57,383 nt of DNA from positions 1 through 57,383 of the forward strand of contig CALREY010000010.1 of NCBI GenBank assembly GCA_943356435.1. The letters run 5' to 3'. The notes beneath the pieces are model-generated. The model was not told the DNA's origin. It did no database searches and worked only from the letters and a program-made list of their open reading frames with translations. This DNA comes from Candidatus Altimarinota bacterium (lineage in GTDB: Bacteria > Patescibacteriota > Gracilibacteria > BD1-5 > UBA6164). Shown piece by piece: positions 41,560 to 54,791 of the stretch. The stretch's first letter is position 1, and each line of letters opens with the position of its first letter. Both the position numbers and the translations under genes were made by a program.

Positions 41560-42685
41560 CTTGAATTATTTTATTTAAATCACTAATTATATTATCCCGA
41601 TTATATTTATCTTTTAAATTATTTATAATACTTTCATTAATATTTATTTTAGTAAAATTTTCATACCAGTAAATCAATTTACTTCATAATTTTTCACTAT
41701 CTCATATATCAAAAAATTCTCAATTAACTCATTCCTGTATCATATCTGTATTTCAACTTATTGGTGTAGAAATGATATACAATCAGCTATATATTGACTC
41801 CAATATTGCAACACTCATTGCTTCTACTTTTGATGAACATACTTGAATATGAGATTTTTGATAATATTCTCTTAATTCTTCTTTTGTTAACCATCATGTA
41901 AAATTAATATTTTCTTCTAGATTATTTTTTTCTATATATTCTTGTAATTCCTTTTTCATTGGTCCATCTCATACTATATTTACTATGAAATTACTTCAAT
42001 TTGATTTAAGAATATTAATTGCTTTTAACATTGTATAAGGATCTTTTTGATCTACTAGTCTTCATACAAAAAGTATATTAAATATATTAGCTTTTTTACT
42101 TAAATCAGGGTAAAAAAAATCATTATAGCATCCATTTGGTAAAATAATATTCTTATCAGTATTTCAAAAATTATCTGCTAATTTTTTCATTTCTGTAGTT
42201 AGAACTAGTATCTTTTTAGCTTTTTCCCATATTTTTTTTGTATACCAATTAGTTAGAATATGAAATTTTCTCATTTTTTCTGGATAAAATCCTGGAATAT
42301 CATGTCAGTGTGTAGAAATAATGTATGGAATATTATATTTTTTGTTTAAATATTTAGTTACTATTCAACCTGGAATACTAAAAAATCATATACATAAATC
42401 AAAATTATATACTACTAAATATTTATTTAAGTAGAATATACTTTTAACTGCCCAAGATAACATTTCAATAGGATTTGATTGAAATATTTTTTTTCTTCTA
42501 GATTTTAATCTAATAATTTTTAGATTTCAATTTTCAAATAATTCTGGTTCTCATTCAAACCGAGTCGTTATAACTGTTACTTCGTTTCATAGTTTTACTA
42601 GACCTTGCGCATACTCTTTGCTTACTACTCATGCTCCTCATCATAATGGAGGGTATTCATAATTTAAAATTAATATTTTTTTCAT
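41552..42685 (-). CDS. Family 4 glycosyltransferase
   Basis: 377 residues. N-terminal YEYPPLGGGAGVVSKEYAQGL (about 10-30) is the acceptor-side glycine loop with TGA/GGA glycines; C-terminal VGRLVDQKDPYTMLKAI (about 215), IVGDGPMK and SKVEAMSVAILESIYSGLYIIST (E-x7-E) form the donor site. Same operon, one base after the GT2 gene upstream. Confidence 0.92.
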
Positions 42686-42686
42686 A

Positions 42687-43619
42687 TTATTTAAAATTTA
42701 TTTTTTCAGATATAATATATAATGGTCTTTCTCTAGTTTCGTTATAGATTCTTCATATATATTCTCATAATATCCACATAAATATGAATTGTAATCACAT
42801 AAATCATAATAAAACTATATTTATCCATTTATATAATGGATAATCTGCTCAATTTATGAAAAAATCATATGTAACATATAAGAAGAAAATACTAGACAAT
42901 ACAATTATGAAAAATCATATTAATGCTCATAATTTTAACGGAAATGTAGAAAAATTTAGTATTCAATCCATTGCTAGTTTTATCATTTTTTTCCATGTAT
43001 ATCAAGTTTCTCAGTGAATTCTTTCTGGTCTAATGAAATCTACAAAACAAGTTTTGAATCATATCCATGCAAACATTCATCTAATATATCTATCTTTTTC
43101 TTTTAATTTTTTAAATGTTTTAAGTACTTTTTTATCAATTAATCTGAAATCTCATACATCTCTAGGGATTTGTGTATCTGATACTTTTGATAATATTTTG
43201 TAATACAAAATAGCAGTGTATTTTTTCAAAAATTTATCATTTCTTTTAATTCTTCTCGCATAGACTACTTCATATCAATTCTCCCATTGTTTAATCATTT
43301 TCAAAATAAGTATAGGAGGGTCTTGCATATCAGCATCCATACTAATAATCAGATCTCAGCTAGCTTTCATATATCAGGCAGTTAGCGCTTGTTGATGACC
43401 AAAATTTCTACTTAGATTAATTCATTTGATTTTTTCATCTTTACTTGCAAGTTTTTGTATTTCTTTCCAAGTCGTATCATTACTTCAGTCATTTACAAAT
43501 ATAATCTCATTATCATAAAATTCCGAAATACTTGAAAGTATTTTTTTTAATGCAATATGAATACGAGAAATATTTTTTCATTCTCTAAAAGCTGGAATTA
43601 TAATTGATATATTTTTCAT
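42687..43619 (-). CDS. Polyprenyl-phosphate glycosyltransferase (GT2, GtrB/DPM1-like)
   Basis: 310 residues. IIPAFREGKNISRIHIAL, IIFVNDGSNDTT, ISMDADMQDPP (DxD, about 93), then QIPRDVGDFRLIDKKV and RYIRGMFAWIGF, which are conserved in GtrB. Two C-terminal membrane segments (about 235-255 and 268-290) anchor it. It should make a polyprenyl-phosphate sugar, the donor for the GT-C enzymes nearby. Confidence 0.9.
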
Positions 43620-43640
43620 AATTTTATATTTATTTTTAAT

Positions 43641-44924
43641 TTATCTAACCCAAATTACTCTAGTGTTATCCCAATCCCATTTAGATGTTATTGAGTGATC
43701 TTTTTGTGAATAATTGTTACATAATGTATGTATAAATTCTCAAGTCATTCAGTATTTATCTATTCATCAAATATTAAATACTACCAATTTTTCTCATACT
43801 TTTTTATAGAATTCACATCCAGAAAACATTTCTGTCCATTTTCACATTGTTGATAATGTTCATTTTAATGTTAAGTATCATTTGTTATAATCTTTGCTCC
43901 AATTTTCTCAATTAGGTGTATTACAATTAGCTACATTTGCCATTTTTTGTTTACTAAATCATTGTTCATTGAAATCTATATCTTTAAGAATCCATGATCA
44001 TTCACTTTTTAATGTTTCTTTTTTATCGCTTACAGCAAAGTCTTTTGTCAGTAATTTTTCAATAATAAATGGATTGAAATAATTATCATCATTACTACAT
44101 TTTTCTATTCAATCTTTGTAATATAGTCTTGTCCATCATCCTCAATCACTAGTCATATCACAATATACTTTTAGTGTTTTTTTAGGAATTTTTAAATTTG
44201 AATCAAAAAGGGGATTAATATAATAATATCAGTCTTTGTTTATTCATGATTTTTTTATATCTAAGCATGAATAAGCTCTTGAATTAATAGTATCTGCTAT
44301 GAAATTTTTTAAACTTGTTTTATCTCATATTATTTTTGTCTTGTTATCTAAATATATTGTATAAATGTCATTTGTATTAAATACATCAAATCATAATTTT
44401 GTTTCTTGGATTGGTCTTGTTGTCTTATTTTCTATTGCTATTCATACTTTATCTCCATAATTATATGCCTTTCTATTTGTAGTTGGCGTATATTTATTAT
44501 TTTTTTCAGATTCATAAAATGTCATTAATTGAAATTTTTGTTTAGTTGAATCTGTAGCATAAGTATAATAATTATAATAAGTTAATTTTTTTTCTTTTTT
44601 AGGGTCTTTTATTTCTTTTACTCATAACTCTTTAAATACATTTTCTCATAAATATCATTGATAAGTTAATATTTCTCAACTTGAAGTTATGTTTACTGTA
44701 TTATCAGCTATGGGATAAGTATTATTTTTTGAATAATATATCTTTAATTCATCATTTATTTTTATCAAATCAGAGTATCTAGTAGCATCTCTTGTAGTTT
44801 CATTTCATGATAAAAAATATGAATACATAATAACAACTGCTATTAGTGTTATTCATAATGAAACAAGGATTTCTCATCTTTTTATAAAATTTTTAAAATT
44901 ATTGAATTTTTTCTTTAAAAACAT
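43641..44924 (-). CDS. Surface protein with fibrinogen-like YCDM..GGGW domain and pseudopilin-like N-terminus
   Basis: 427 residues. A basic N-terminus then a single membrane segment (about 17-40, RGEILVSLGITLIAVVIM) resembles a prepilin but lacks the normal Phe/Glu pattern after the TGA glycine. Residues 45-160 look like a pseudopilin globular domain. From about residue 225, SCLDIKKSGINKDGYYYI and VYCDMTSDGGGWTRLYY match the start of fibrinogen C-terminal (FReD) domains; several Cys follow. Such domains bind sugars or acetylated groups in animals, and related GGGW proteins occur in bacteria. Possible glycan adhesin. First gene of the minus-strand glycan operon, 24 bases from a divergent gene. 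Confidence 0.75.
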
Positions 44925-44948
44925 AATATGTATTTATAATATTAAAAT

Positions 44949-45812
44949 ATGAAGTATATTAATCATAAAAATAAAAAAATGCTAGACTGATTTTTTCAAA
45001 AAATATATATATTATTCTGATTTCATTTTATCTTTATATTTTTACTTAGTAATTTTTTTGTTCCTGATATTAATTCTATTATAATAAGTATTTATTGAGT
45101 ATTATTGTTACCTTTTAAATATTTATCAATATTAAATATCAAAACATTAAGTGATAAAAGATTATTATATAAAAAAATATCACTTATTTCTATTATTACA
45201 TTAATATGATATCTTATTTCTTGAAATATTGCTAGTTTTTTGCTTATTTTATTATATATTTTCTGTGTTTTTTTTAAAATTAACATAAAAAACTTATATA
45301 TTATTTCAATGTCTTCATTTCTTTTATTTTTTATCACATATTTATTGAATTTTGATACTACTATTTATAGCACTTATTTAATATTTTCATTTTATATTAT
45401 TTTATTTCTAATTATCTATTATTTTTCTAATTTATTATTTGATTTAGATAAAATATTATCAAATAATTCATCAAAAATACTAAAAATATTTTTAATATTT
45501 ACACTGATTTTATTGTTATATAGTCTATATTTTTTAAATTTAATTATATATTTACCTTTTATGTTATTATTATGTTTATTTATTAATAATTACAATGATA
45601 ATAAATGAAATATTTTACAGATAAATAATAATTATTTTACTGATATTTCTATTTTTGGACTTTTTTTCATTATTTTCATACCTATATTAAATGATTATTT
45701 GTTACTGGAAAATAAGAATAAAATATTATTTATTACTTTCATATCATTTTTTGTAACTTATACAGGAATAATACTTATTTTGAAAAAGTTAAAAAATAAA
45801 GCAGTAATTTAA
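44949..45812 (+). CDS. Polytopic membrane protein of unknown function
   Basis: 287 residues, with eight or more hydrophobic segments, very rich in Ile, Leu, Phe and Tyr, and few glycines. No catalytic motif recognised. Position beside a surface glycan operon and general build recall O-antigen polymerase or Wzy-like proteins, but it lacks their large loop and is short. Its last codons lie in the first copy of a duplicated segment. Confidence 0.6.
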
Positions 45813-45978
45813 ATTACTGTAACAGAAAGCTAAAGCATTCTGTTGAATAATAGAAAATCCATTTTGTCAACAGATGGCTTCAGCATTTGTGTTTAACTTA
45901 TTTTACTAGTATACTACCATTTGTAGCATATTTTAATATATGGTTAGCAAAAAAATAAAGCAGTAATTTAAATTACTG
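45791..45978 (+). repeat. 29-base direct repeat flanking a 130-base structured insert
   Basis: The 29 bases beginning AAAAAATAAAGCAGTAATTT occur at 45791-45819 and again at 45950-45978, 159 bases apart. Only the second copy continues into the full terminator. Between them, 45828-45845 and 45880-45897 form an imperfect 18-pair hairpin (AGCTAAAGCATTCTGTTGA against TCAACAGATGGCTTCAGC, three mismatches). No ORF. It looks like a small insertion or a segmental duplication with a structured RNA or MITE-like unit inside. Confidence 0.6.
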
Positions 45979-45988
45979 CTTTATTTTA
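45955..45988. terminator. Bidirectional terminator
   Basis: AATAAAGCAGTAATTT / AAATTACTGCTTTATT perfect hairpin; contains the stop codon of the AAA+ gene on the minus strand. Confidence 0.85.
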
Positions 45989-47999
45989 TATTTGCATGAA
46001 ATCATATTCATTTACTACTATTTTCTAAGGCTTCTACATCTTTTATTCTTTGAGTTATATCTTCTGTAGTGATATATATTTCTGTATCTATTTCTTGATT
46101 TCTTTTAGTTTTTACGAAATGTCTAACAGCATTTTCTATAAGTCTGTTTATAAATCTTCATGATTTTCATTCTGTTTTGTTAGCTAATAATTCATAATCT
46201 ATTTCTGAGAAATTATTTTTAGTAGCTTTATTATTTATGTTATCTATATTTAGTTTGAAATGTTTTACTCTTTGTTCTTTATCTGGTAAATCTATTTTTA
46301 ATTTTAGATTCAATCTATCTAGAACAGCTTCAGGTATTACTTGTAGTCTGTTTGTTGTGAATATTATAATGATATTATCTAAATATCATTTATCAATTCA
46401 ATCTGTTGCAGATAAAAATATATTAATCATTCATCATTTATGATTGTCTTGTGATCATGATTTTTCAAAAAAACTATCAGCTTCATCAAAAAACATTACT
46501 ACTCTTTTTTTATTTCATTTTTCAGATAATTTTCTAGCTTCTTCGAATTTCTTTTGTAGATTTCTTTCTCAAACTGATATATATTCACTCATTATTTCAG
46601 CAGGTTTTACTACCATAAATTCGGCATCTATTTTTTTAGAAACATGTTCAGCAAATAGAGTTTTACCTGTACCAGCTGGTCAATGTAATACTACTCATTT
46701 AGTAGGCTTAATTCAAGAATTTATATAGTCTTCAGGATGATTAATTTCATCAATAATAGTTTCTAGTATTTCCATTTCATTATCTTTTAAGATAATTTCA
46801 CTTGAAACATTTATTTCTTTTGTAGAAGTAGTATTTTTAGCTTCTCTAGATTTGTTATTATCATTTCCATATATACTTTCTTTTATTCTTAATCATCATA
46901 TATCTGATTCTTCTCAGTCTAAAATTTCCATATCATCCATTAGCATTTCCATATCAAATGTGAATCTAATACTAGGATTTCAGAAGAAATTATATATGTC
47001 ATTTACCAATTTTTCTGTCTTGTAAGATATTTCTGCAATTGATAATTCTACGAATTGTTCAGAAGAAATATTAGTTTTCTGTACTTGAGAATATATTTCT
47101 ACATAAAATCTTTCATTTCAATCACTATCTATAACTTTATTGTATGGTATCAATTTGATTTTTATGTGGTCATTTCATCATAATACATAAGTATTTCTAT
47201 CTTTATCAAATCATCTATCTTCTAAAAAATTTAGAAATTCCTCTTTATTTACTCATACATCTCAATTTTTTGTGAATACTAATTCAAATTTTGCAGTATT
47301 TCCTAATTCGTTTTCTTTTTGAAATCATTCTTCAGCTTCATATAATTCAGGTAATGATAGAGAAAATTTTACTGATTTTAAATAACTATCTCTAGTTTCA
47401 GTTCAGAATGTTAATTCATAATTTCAACTTTCTACTCAATTGTTATATGAGTCATTTCTAATGAAGTCTAATAATACATCTGGACTTAAATATGTAATTG
47501 AAAACCCTGCTTTTTTAGCTTGATTTTCTACATAGTTTCTCAATCTAACCATAAAACTATCCATTTCTTTTATGAATTCTGATTTTTTTCTATTGTTCGG
47601 TAATAAACTTCAGTATTTTAACAATCTCTCCATTCTTTGACCAACTGGTAATTTATAGTTATCTAAAAATGATAAAATATCTTTTTCTGAATCATAACTA
47701 TATTTATCAAATATATTTTCATAATATTCAATGACCTGAGTTAATTCAAGTATATCATAGCTATTTAGAGAAGCTATATAATTATTTATATACTCGTTTA
47801 AATATCTATTTAATATTTTGTCTTTTTTATTGTTTTGTTTTTGAGTAGCCAAAATAATTGCTTTTGAATTATCACTAACTTCAGAAATAACTAAATCAAT
47901 TTCATTTATATCTATTTGTTTTATAATATTTCTAATTTGGGATAATCTATTTGTACTTATATGTGATTCACTTTCATCTATATCAGTTGTATTTTCCAT
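45981..47999 (-). CDS. AAA+ ATPase
   Basis: 672 residues. The C-terminal AAA domain has Walker A HGPAGTGKTLF (about 440), Walker B VVMFFDEADSFF (about 500), sensor 1 IIIIFTTNR and Arg finger region LDRLNLKLKI, closest in style to FtsH/spastin-type AAA proteins, then a small C-terminal lid. The first 400 residues are acidic, helical then beta-rich and not recognised; no protease motif (HExxH) and no membrane segment. Probably a cytoplasmic remodelling ATPase. Monocistronic. Confidence 0.82.
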
Positions 48000-48125
48000 A
48001 TTTGATAAATTAATTTTAATGAATTAATTTATATTGTAAAGTTTACAAAAGTCAAATATATTGTGTAATAAAATAATTAGATAAAATTTTAATTTTTATC
48101 TAATTATTTTTAATTGATAAGTAAA
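48000..48125. terminator. Intergenic region with terminator and promoter
   Basis: A hairpin AAATAATTAGATAAAA / TTTTATCTAATTATTT at about 48073-48114 should end the GT14 gene on the minus strand. The remaining 70 bases before the AAA+ start hold AT-rich promoter-like boxes. Confidence 0.6.
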
Positions 48126-49028
48126 TTAATCATTTACTGGTAAATTGAAATTTAACTTTATTTTATTTATAATCTCAGAATCTATATTGTCATCAAATTT
48201 GCGAGCAAATAGGTTATCATTTATTGATAAAAAATCTATATCAGTATTATCAAATGTTTTTGGTCTGAGTTTTATATCTCATTCAGCAACCCATATTATA
48301 CTTCTTTTATCATCGTTTATTAATTTTCAAGTAAAAGATGAGTTCATAAGTAATGTTTGGAAAAATGATTCATCAGCTATTAATGTATTTATATAGTATT
48401 TTTCAAATTTTTTTGACTCCAAATCATTTATAATAAATTCACAACACTTCCTAGTTAATATCATCCATTGTCAACCAATGTAGGGTGTCACATTTTCTAA
48501 GAATTCTCTTTTTTTACTTTTTATTTCAGACATATTCGTACCATTATCTACGAAATAATTATCAATTCTATTCATAGTTTCAGGTCTTTCTATTAATTGG
48601 TCTGCTATTTTTAAATAATTATTATTTATGTTTTTAGATAAATAATTTGTTATTTCTTTTTGTGATTTCAGAGGATAATCTTGCCCACTCAAATTTATGA
48701 AATAATCCCAATTAGCATTTATTTCTAGTAATTTTTTTATACCATTTAATTCCACTTGCACCATACTGTATCATCACCATACTATATTTTCACTTTCTAA
48801 TATATAAGTATTATGAAAATCATTTATAAATTCTTTTATCTCTTCATGTAAATCTTTGTCAGCTTTTTTATCTATATGTATTAGATAGTAATTATTAGGA
48901 GAATATATTGCTTTGAATAACCTTTTAAATTGTTTTGGTAAACGATGCACTAATACTAAATAAGCAATATTTATCTTATTATTATCATTTAAGTTTTCAT
49001 TTTCATTTACATGTAGTTTTTTTATCAT
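48126..49028 (-). CDS. Core-2/I-branching type beta-1,6-N-acetylglucosaminyltransferase family (GT14)
   Basis: 300 residues. IAYLVLVHRLPKQFKRLFKAI (about 21-41), NYYLIHIDKKAD, the WGGYSMVQVELNGIKKLLE block and YFINLSGQDYPLKSQKEI (about 115-132) are hallmark GT14 sequences; WMILTRKCCEFI and TLIADESFFQTLLMNS supply the acceptor/catalytic region with a conserved Glu. It transfers GlcNAc- or xylose-type residues in surface glycans. Divergent from galE with a 190-base spacer. Confidence 0.88.
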
Positions 49029-49218
49029 ATATTTATGATTAATTTTTTATAAGAGAATGTTAGAATGTAAAATTACTAATATAATTTATTAGTTTAGTCT
49101 TTTATTATAATAATAAATCTATTTATTCCAAATTTATAAATTTATTATTATTAAAAATAATTTATTGAGTTATTTTAATTTTTTTATATAATTCTAAAAA
49201 TTATAAGTAAACTAACAT
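49029..49218. promoter_or_regulatory. Divergent intergenic region galE/GT14
   Basis: 190 bases of extreme AT content with short palindromes (for example AATTTATAAATTTATTATTA near 49130). Promoters for both flanking genes should lie here but none stands out. Confidence 0.3.
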
Positions 49219-50232
<1,014 letters not shown>

Positions 50233-50237
50233 TTGAG

Positions 50238-51425
50238 ATGAAAAAAATAAATATTATTCAGTTTATGCCTTATTTTCCACCTCATAAATGATGAGTTGAA
50301 ACTGTTTGACAGGAGATAGGGAAATATTGGTGTAAAAATAATTATTGAAGTTTTACAAATGTTATTTTTGATATATGACAATTAAATAATAATAATTATG
50401 AGCTAGATTGATATAAAGTTATTTTATTACCAAGTTTTGATATTATTCCTAATTTTCCCTTTCCAAAATTTTGGAATAAACAATTTTGGAATGTATTTAA
50501 AGAATTAAAGTTACTTATAAATTCGTCTAAACAAGTTAATGATAATATAGAACAAAATTATGTCGTAATTACTCATACTAGATTTTTTTTATCTAGTTAT
50601 ATATGATGATTATTTTCTCGTAAAAATAAACTAAAATGGTTACATATTGAGCATTGAAGTGATTATGTGAAACTATGAAGTAAAATAAAATCAAAAATTT
50701 CATATTTTTATGATAGATTGATATGAAAATGGATATTTAAGAAATGTGATAAAATAATTGCTATTAGTTGAGCTTGTAAAAATTTTATATTAAATGAATT
50801 TATAACTAGAGATATAGATATAATATATAGATGATTAGATAATAGTTTAGATACTAATATTAATACTATAGATTTAAAGGAAAAATTTCCATGAAAAATA
50901 ATTATTTGATTTGTTTGAAGAATATTGAAATGGAAAAATGTAGATTCTCTAATTAATGCATATTATTTATTAAATGATGACATAAAAAATAAAATACAAA
51001 TCGTAATTGTTTGAGATTGAGAAGAATTAATTAATTTAAAAAATATTGATAAAAATAATCAGATTTACTTCACTTGATCAAAATGATTTAATGAAGCATT
51101 ATTAATACAAAAACAATTTGATATACATTTTCATACATCAAGTCCTTGATGATGATTAGCTACTACATTACTTCAAGCTATGTACTTGTGATGTTTTATA
51201 ATTGCTACTCCATATGAATGAGCAAATGAAGTAATAGATGATTCAGTTAATTGAATATTATTAGAAAATGATTTTGTAGAATCAATAAAAAAATGAATAG
51301 AAAAATGAATAGAAAATTTAGATAAAAAAAATGATTATAGTATAGTAAATACTAAAATCATAAGTGAAAAATTTAATCGGAATACTAGTATTGAGAAAAT
51401 TTATAAAGTATTAAATAATATATAA
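50238..51425 (+). CDS. Family 4 glycosyltransferase
   Basis: 395 residues. MPYFPPHKGGVETVGQEIG (about 9-27) acceptor loop with TGA glycines; C-terminal IIGFVGRILKWKNVDSLI (about 220), IVGDGEELI, and SSPGGGLATTLLQAMYLGCFIIATPYEGANEVI with the GT4 donor-site acidic residue replaced in part (GGGLATTLLQA rather than EGFPxxxLEA), worth noting. Operon galE-GT4-methyltransferase-GT4. Confidence 0.88.
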
Positions 51426-51429
51426 AAAA

Positions 51430-52152
51430 ATGTTTAATAAATTAATTCAATTAATTAAAAAATCAGCATTTATACCTAATATTTTTAGTATATTTCACCA
51501 TAGTTTTATTATTAGGAAATGAATATATAAATGAATAAATAACAATTCTAATTATATATATTGAAAAGTTTTAGATTTTTGATGTTGAGAAAAACCATAT
51601 AAAAGTATTTTAAATTTTGATGAATATATTTGAGTTGATTTTAAAAGTTCTGGACATGATAATACTCAAAATGAAGTTGATTTTTTTTGGGATTGAAAAA
51701 AATTACCATTTGAAAATGATTCTTTTGATAGTATAATTTCTACTGAAGTATTTGAACACATATTTAATATTAATGAAGTTTTATTAGAATTAAATAGGGT
51801 ACTAAAAAAATGATGAAAAATAGTAGTAACTATTCCTTTTGTTATTCATGAACATGAATCACCATATGATTATGCTAGATATACACATTTTTGATTAAAA
51901 TATTTACTTGAAGAGTATTGATTTAAAGTTTTAAAAAATGAACAGTATTGAAGTTATTTTCAAGTTATATTACAGTTAAATATTTGGTTTTTATGAAAAA
52001 TAACAGAAACTAAAAACAAGTATTTAACATTATTATTAAGAATTATTTTCGCAGCCCCATTAATGATAATTATTAATTTATTATCATTAATAACACCAAA
52101 GATGCAATCTGGCCTATATTTAAGTAATGTGATAGTATGAGAAAAAAAGTAG
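51430..52152 (+). CDS. SAM-dependent methyltransferase (class I)
   Basis: 240 residues. Motif I VLDFGCGEKPYKSIL (about 44-58), then YIGVDFKSS (motif II acid), DSFDSIISTEVFEHIFN (about 97-113) and LKKGGKIVVTIPFV, as in Methyltransf_11 proteins of polysaccharide clusters. A hydrophobic C-terminal stretch (about 200-222) may attach it to the membrane. The next gene starts inside its last codons (ATG at 52137), so the two are translationally coupled. Confidence 0.87.
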
Positions 52153-53117
52153 CATTTATTGCTCCTGTATGAGAATGATGACCTAAATCATTGTATAGAG
52201 ATATTGTTAAGTTATTGAATGAAAATTATCCTGAGTATGAATATATTCTTATTGCATCAGCTAAAGAATGGATATTATTACATTTTTTAAATAATAAATA
52301 TGATTTAATTATTTCGTCTATTCCATTTTTTTGGAAACCATTTAATTGTAAATATTCTATTCATCAACACTGATTATATAGAAATGATAGATGATTTTCT
52401 TCTATTCCAAAGTTATTAAACTGGTTATATCCTTATAATACTATATTTTCAGATATAGTTTTGTATCCATCTGAATATTTGTTAAAATATTATAATTCTT
52501 CACATAAATCACAGAAAGTAATATTAAATTTTTCAACTTTTCCAATAATTAAAAATGAAAATTTATCTTTAAAAGATAAAAATGAAATAAACTTATTAAC
52601 TATTTTTAGAGCTGATATATATAATAAAGCATTATGAATACTTGATATATATGAAAAGCTAAAACTATATAAACCAAATAAAAAAATAAACTATAAAATA
52701 GCATGATTTTGAAAATATTATGATGAAATGAAGGAAAAATTTGATATGTCAAAACTAGGTAAAAATATAAATGTAATATGGGAATGATCGTTGGATAAAC
52801 AATGAATTATTAATGAAATTAATAAATGTGATATATTTTTATATTCTACATTTTATGAAACATTTGGTATAATTTTATTAGAAGTAATATCATTATGAAA
52901 GCCTATTTTATTAAATAATTATCCTAGCTATTATTGATTATATGATGATGAATTTATATCAAAAGATAATGATGATTTTGTTTTCAAATTAGATAAGTTA
53001 ATAAATAATGAAGAATATTATTTAAAATATTTAAATAAATGATATAATAATTTACAGAAATTTGATAAAAATACTATTATAGAAGTATGGTATAAAACAA
53101 TAAAATCTCAACTTTAG
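52137..53117 (+). CDS. Glycosyltransferase (GT4-like)
   Basis: 326 residues. Short N-terminal domain (VAFIAPVGEGGPKSLYRDIV, about 5-24) and a recognisable C-terminal donor domain: IWEGSLDKQGIINEINKCDIFLYSTFYETFGIILLEVISLGKPILLNN (about 218-265) includes the E-x7-E pair. It overlaps the methyltransferase gene by 16 bases and ends in a bidirectional terminator. Confidence 0.87.
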
Positions 53118-53139
53118 TTGAGATTTTATTGTTTTATCA
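53094..53139. terminator. Bidirectional terminator
   Basis: ACAATAAAATCTCAACT / AGTTGAGATTTTATTGT perfect 17-pair stem that contains the stop codons of both convergent genes. Confidence 0.9.
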
Positions 53140-53893
53140 AAAATATTTTTAATATTTTGTATAATGAATTCATAATATTTCAAATAAATTTTCAAAATAT
53201 TTCAATTCTAACTTTTTCATTTTCTGTTTCTTGTAATAATGTACTGCTTGATGCACTTCAATCATGAATTCTAAAATTTGCTATGATTTTATCATAAAAT
53301 TTATTTGAAATTTTTCATTTAGCTACTTTAATAAAAAACTCAGCATCTGAAACTAATTTTAGATTTTCATTATATAATCAGTATTTTTCATGTAATGATT
53401 TTTTATATAAAGTATTAGATTGAAATATATAACAAGCCATAGCTAAAATATATTTATTTAATCATTTTTTATAAATTCATTTATTTGGATATTCTGTTTT
53501 AATATTTCCTTCATTATCTACAATATTATTTATTCAATAATATAATTCCTTATTTCAATCATTTTCAACAAAATTTAAATAATTATTTAAAACATTGTCA
53601 TTATAATAATCATCAGAATTTAAGAAAGTAATATATTCTCATATAGAGTTATTTACTCATGTATTCATTGCATTATAGATACCTTTAGGCTCTTTTTGAA
53701 CAACTTTAATATTTGTATCAATATTCTCGGATTTATATTTATTAATAATATTAATAGTATTATCCTTTGAACATCAATCTATGAAAATATGCTCATATAT
53801 ACTATTATTTAAATTTTGATTTTTTACACTTTCTATACATTTTTCCAAGTATTTTTCACTATTGTATGTACATGTTATTATTGATAGTTTCAT
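53126..53893 (-). CDS. Family 2 glycosyltransferase
   Basis: 255 residues. SIITCTYNSEKYLEKCIESV (about 4-23), HIFIDGCSKDNT, GIYNAMNTGVNNSIGEYITFLNSDDYYND (DD metal site, about 95), and later LVSDAEFFIKVAK. Resembles WcaA/PGL-PGA-type transferases of exopolysaccharide clusters. Last gene of a minus-strand operon that runs to the right edge; starts inside the end of the upstream gene (16-base overlap). Confidence 0.9.
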
Positions 53894-54786
53894 GGTTTTA
53901 TTATTTTTAAAATTAATTTTAATACTAAAATACTAATTTTTTTGTAATAAACAAATATTTTATTTATTAAAATTCATATATAAAAATATATATTTTTATT
54001 ACTATAAATTATTTCATTAACAAATTTTATCTCTTTAAAGTTAATTCTATGATTATGTATTAAGCAATAATTAGGTGGTTTATCTTTTCATATATATGCG
54101 TATTTATTTATATCTTCAATATTTAAACTATTTATAAATTTGTAGAAAAGTATATTTAATATTGTCTGATCATGTCTAAATAATTTACAATTTCTTATAA
54201 ATACACTTTTATTTTTTCATCTATTTTTCCATATTTCACTTTTTGAAAATCATAAACATAGTCAAGATAACATTGAATTATAAGCAATATCTATAATGTT
54301 TAATATAACATTATTTTTTTTGTTTAATCATATAATTCACGCGGCAAATGATTCATAATTATCAATACTATTACTTATATCAAATATTTTATAATATTCA
54401 ATTGGTATTATATATTTTAATAATTGTTTTTGTGTAACTAAAAAATATCAATTATTTTCTATTTTTTCATATATTGGGTCTAATGATCATAGTATTGTAC
54501 TTCAGCAGTCTATATGTAAATGTAAATTATTTATATTTTGATTAAAAATCCATATTTTCCAACTGTAACAACTATTCCAATAACTAGTAAATTTAGGAAC
54601 TTTAACTATATCAACTCATTTAATTTGCAACAAAAATTTTTTTAAAAAGTAATTTAATCATAAATCATAAATTATAATTTTAGGATGGTTTTTATAGTTT
54701 TTATGTATTGATCATATAAAATTCAATAAAAATGGAAAAAATATATTAGAAGCTGCAGTAGTAATAACCTTATTATTATTGTTCAT
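53878..54786 (-). CDS. Uncharacterised glycan-cluster protein
   Basis: 302 residues. Not firmly recognised. The plan (short N-terminal beta-alpha unit, VVKVPKFTSYWNSCYSWKIWI, then LHIDCGSTILGSLDPIYEKIEN, NYESFAAGIIGLNKK, and FRHDQTILNILFYKF) recalls nucleotide-diphospho-sugar transferases related to GT8/GT77 or DUF1647, in which an acidic residue after the LxID strand binds metal; I infer a glycosyltransferase role from this and the context only. The last 45 residues are hydrophobic/basic. Overlaps the downstream GT2 start. Confidence 0.6.
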
Positions 54787-54791
54787 AAATA

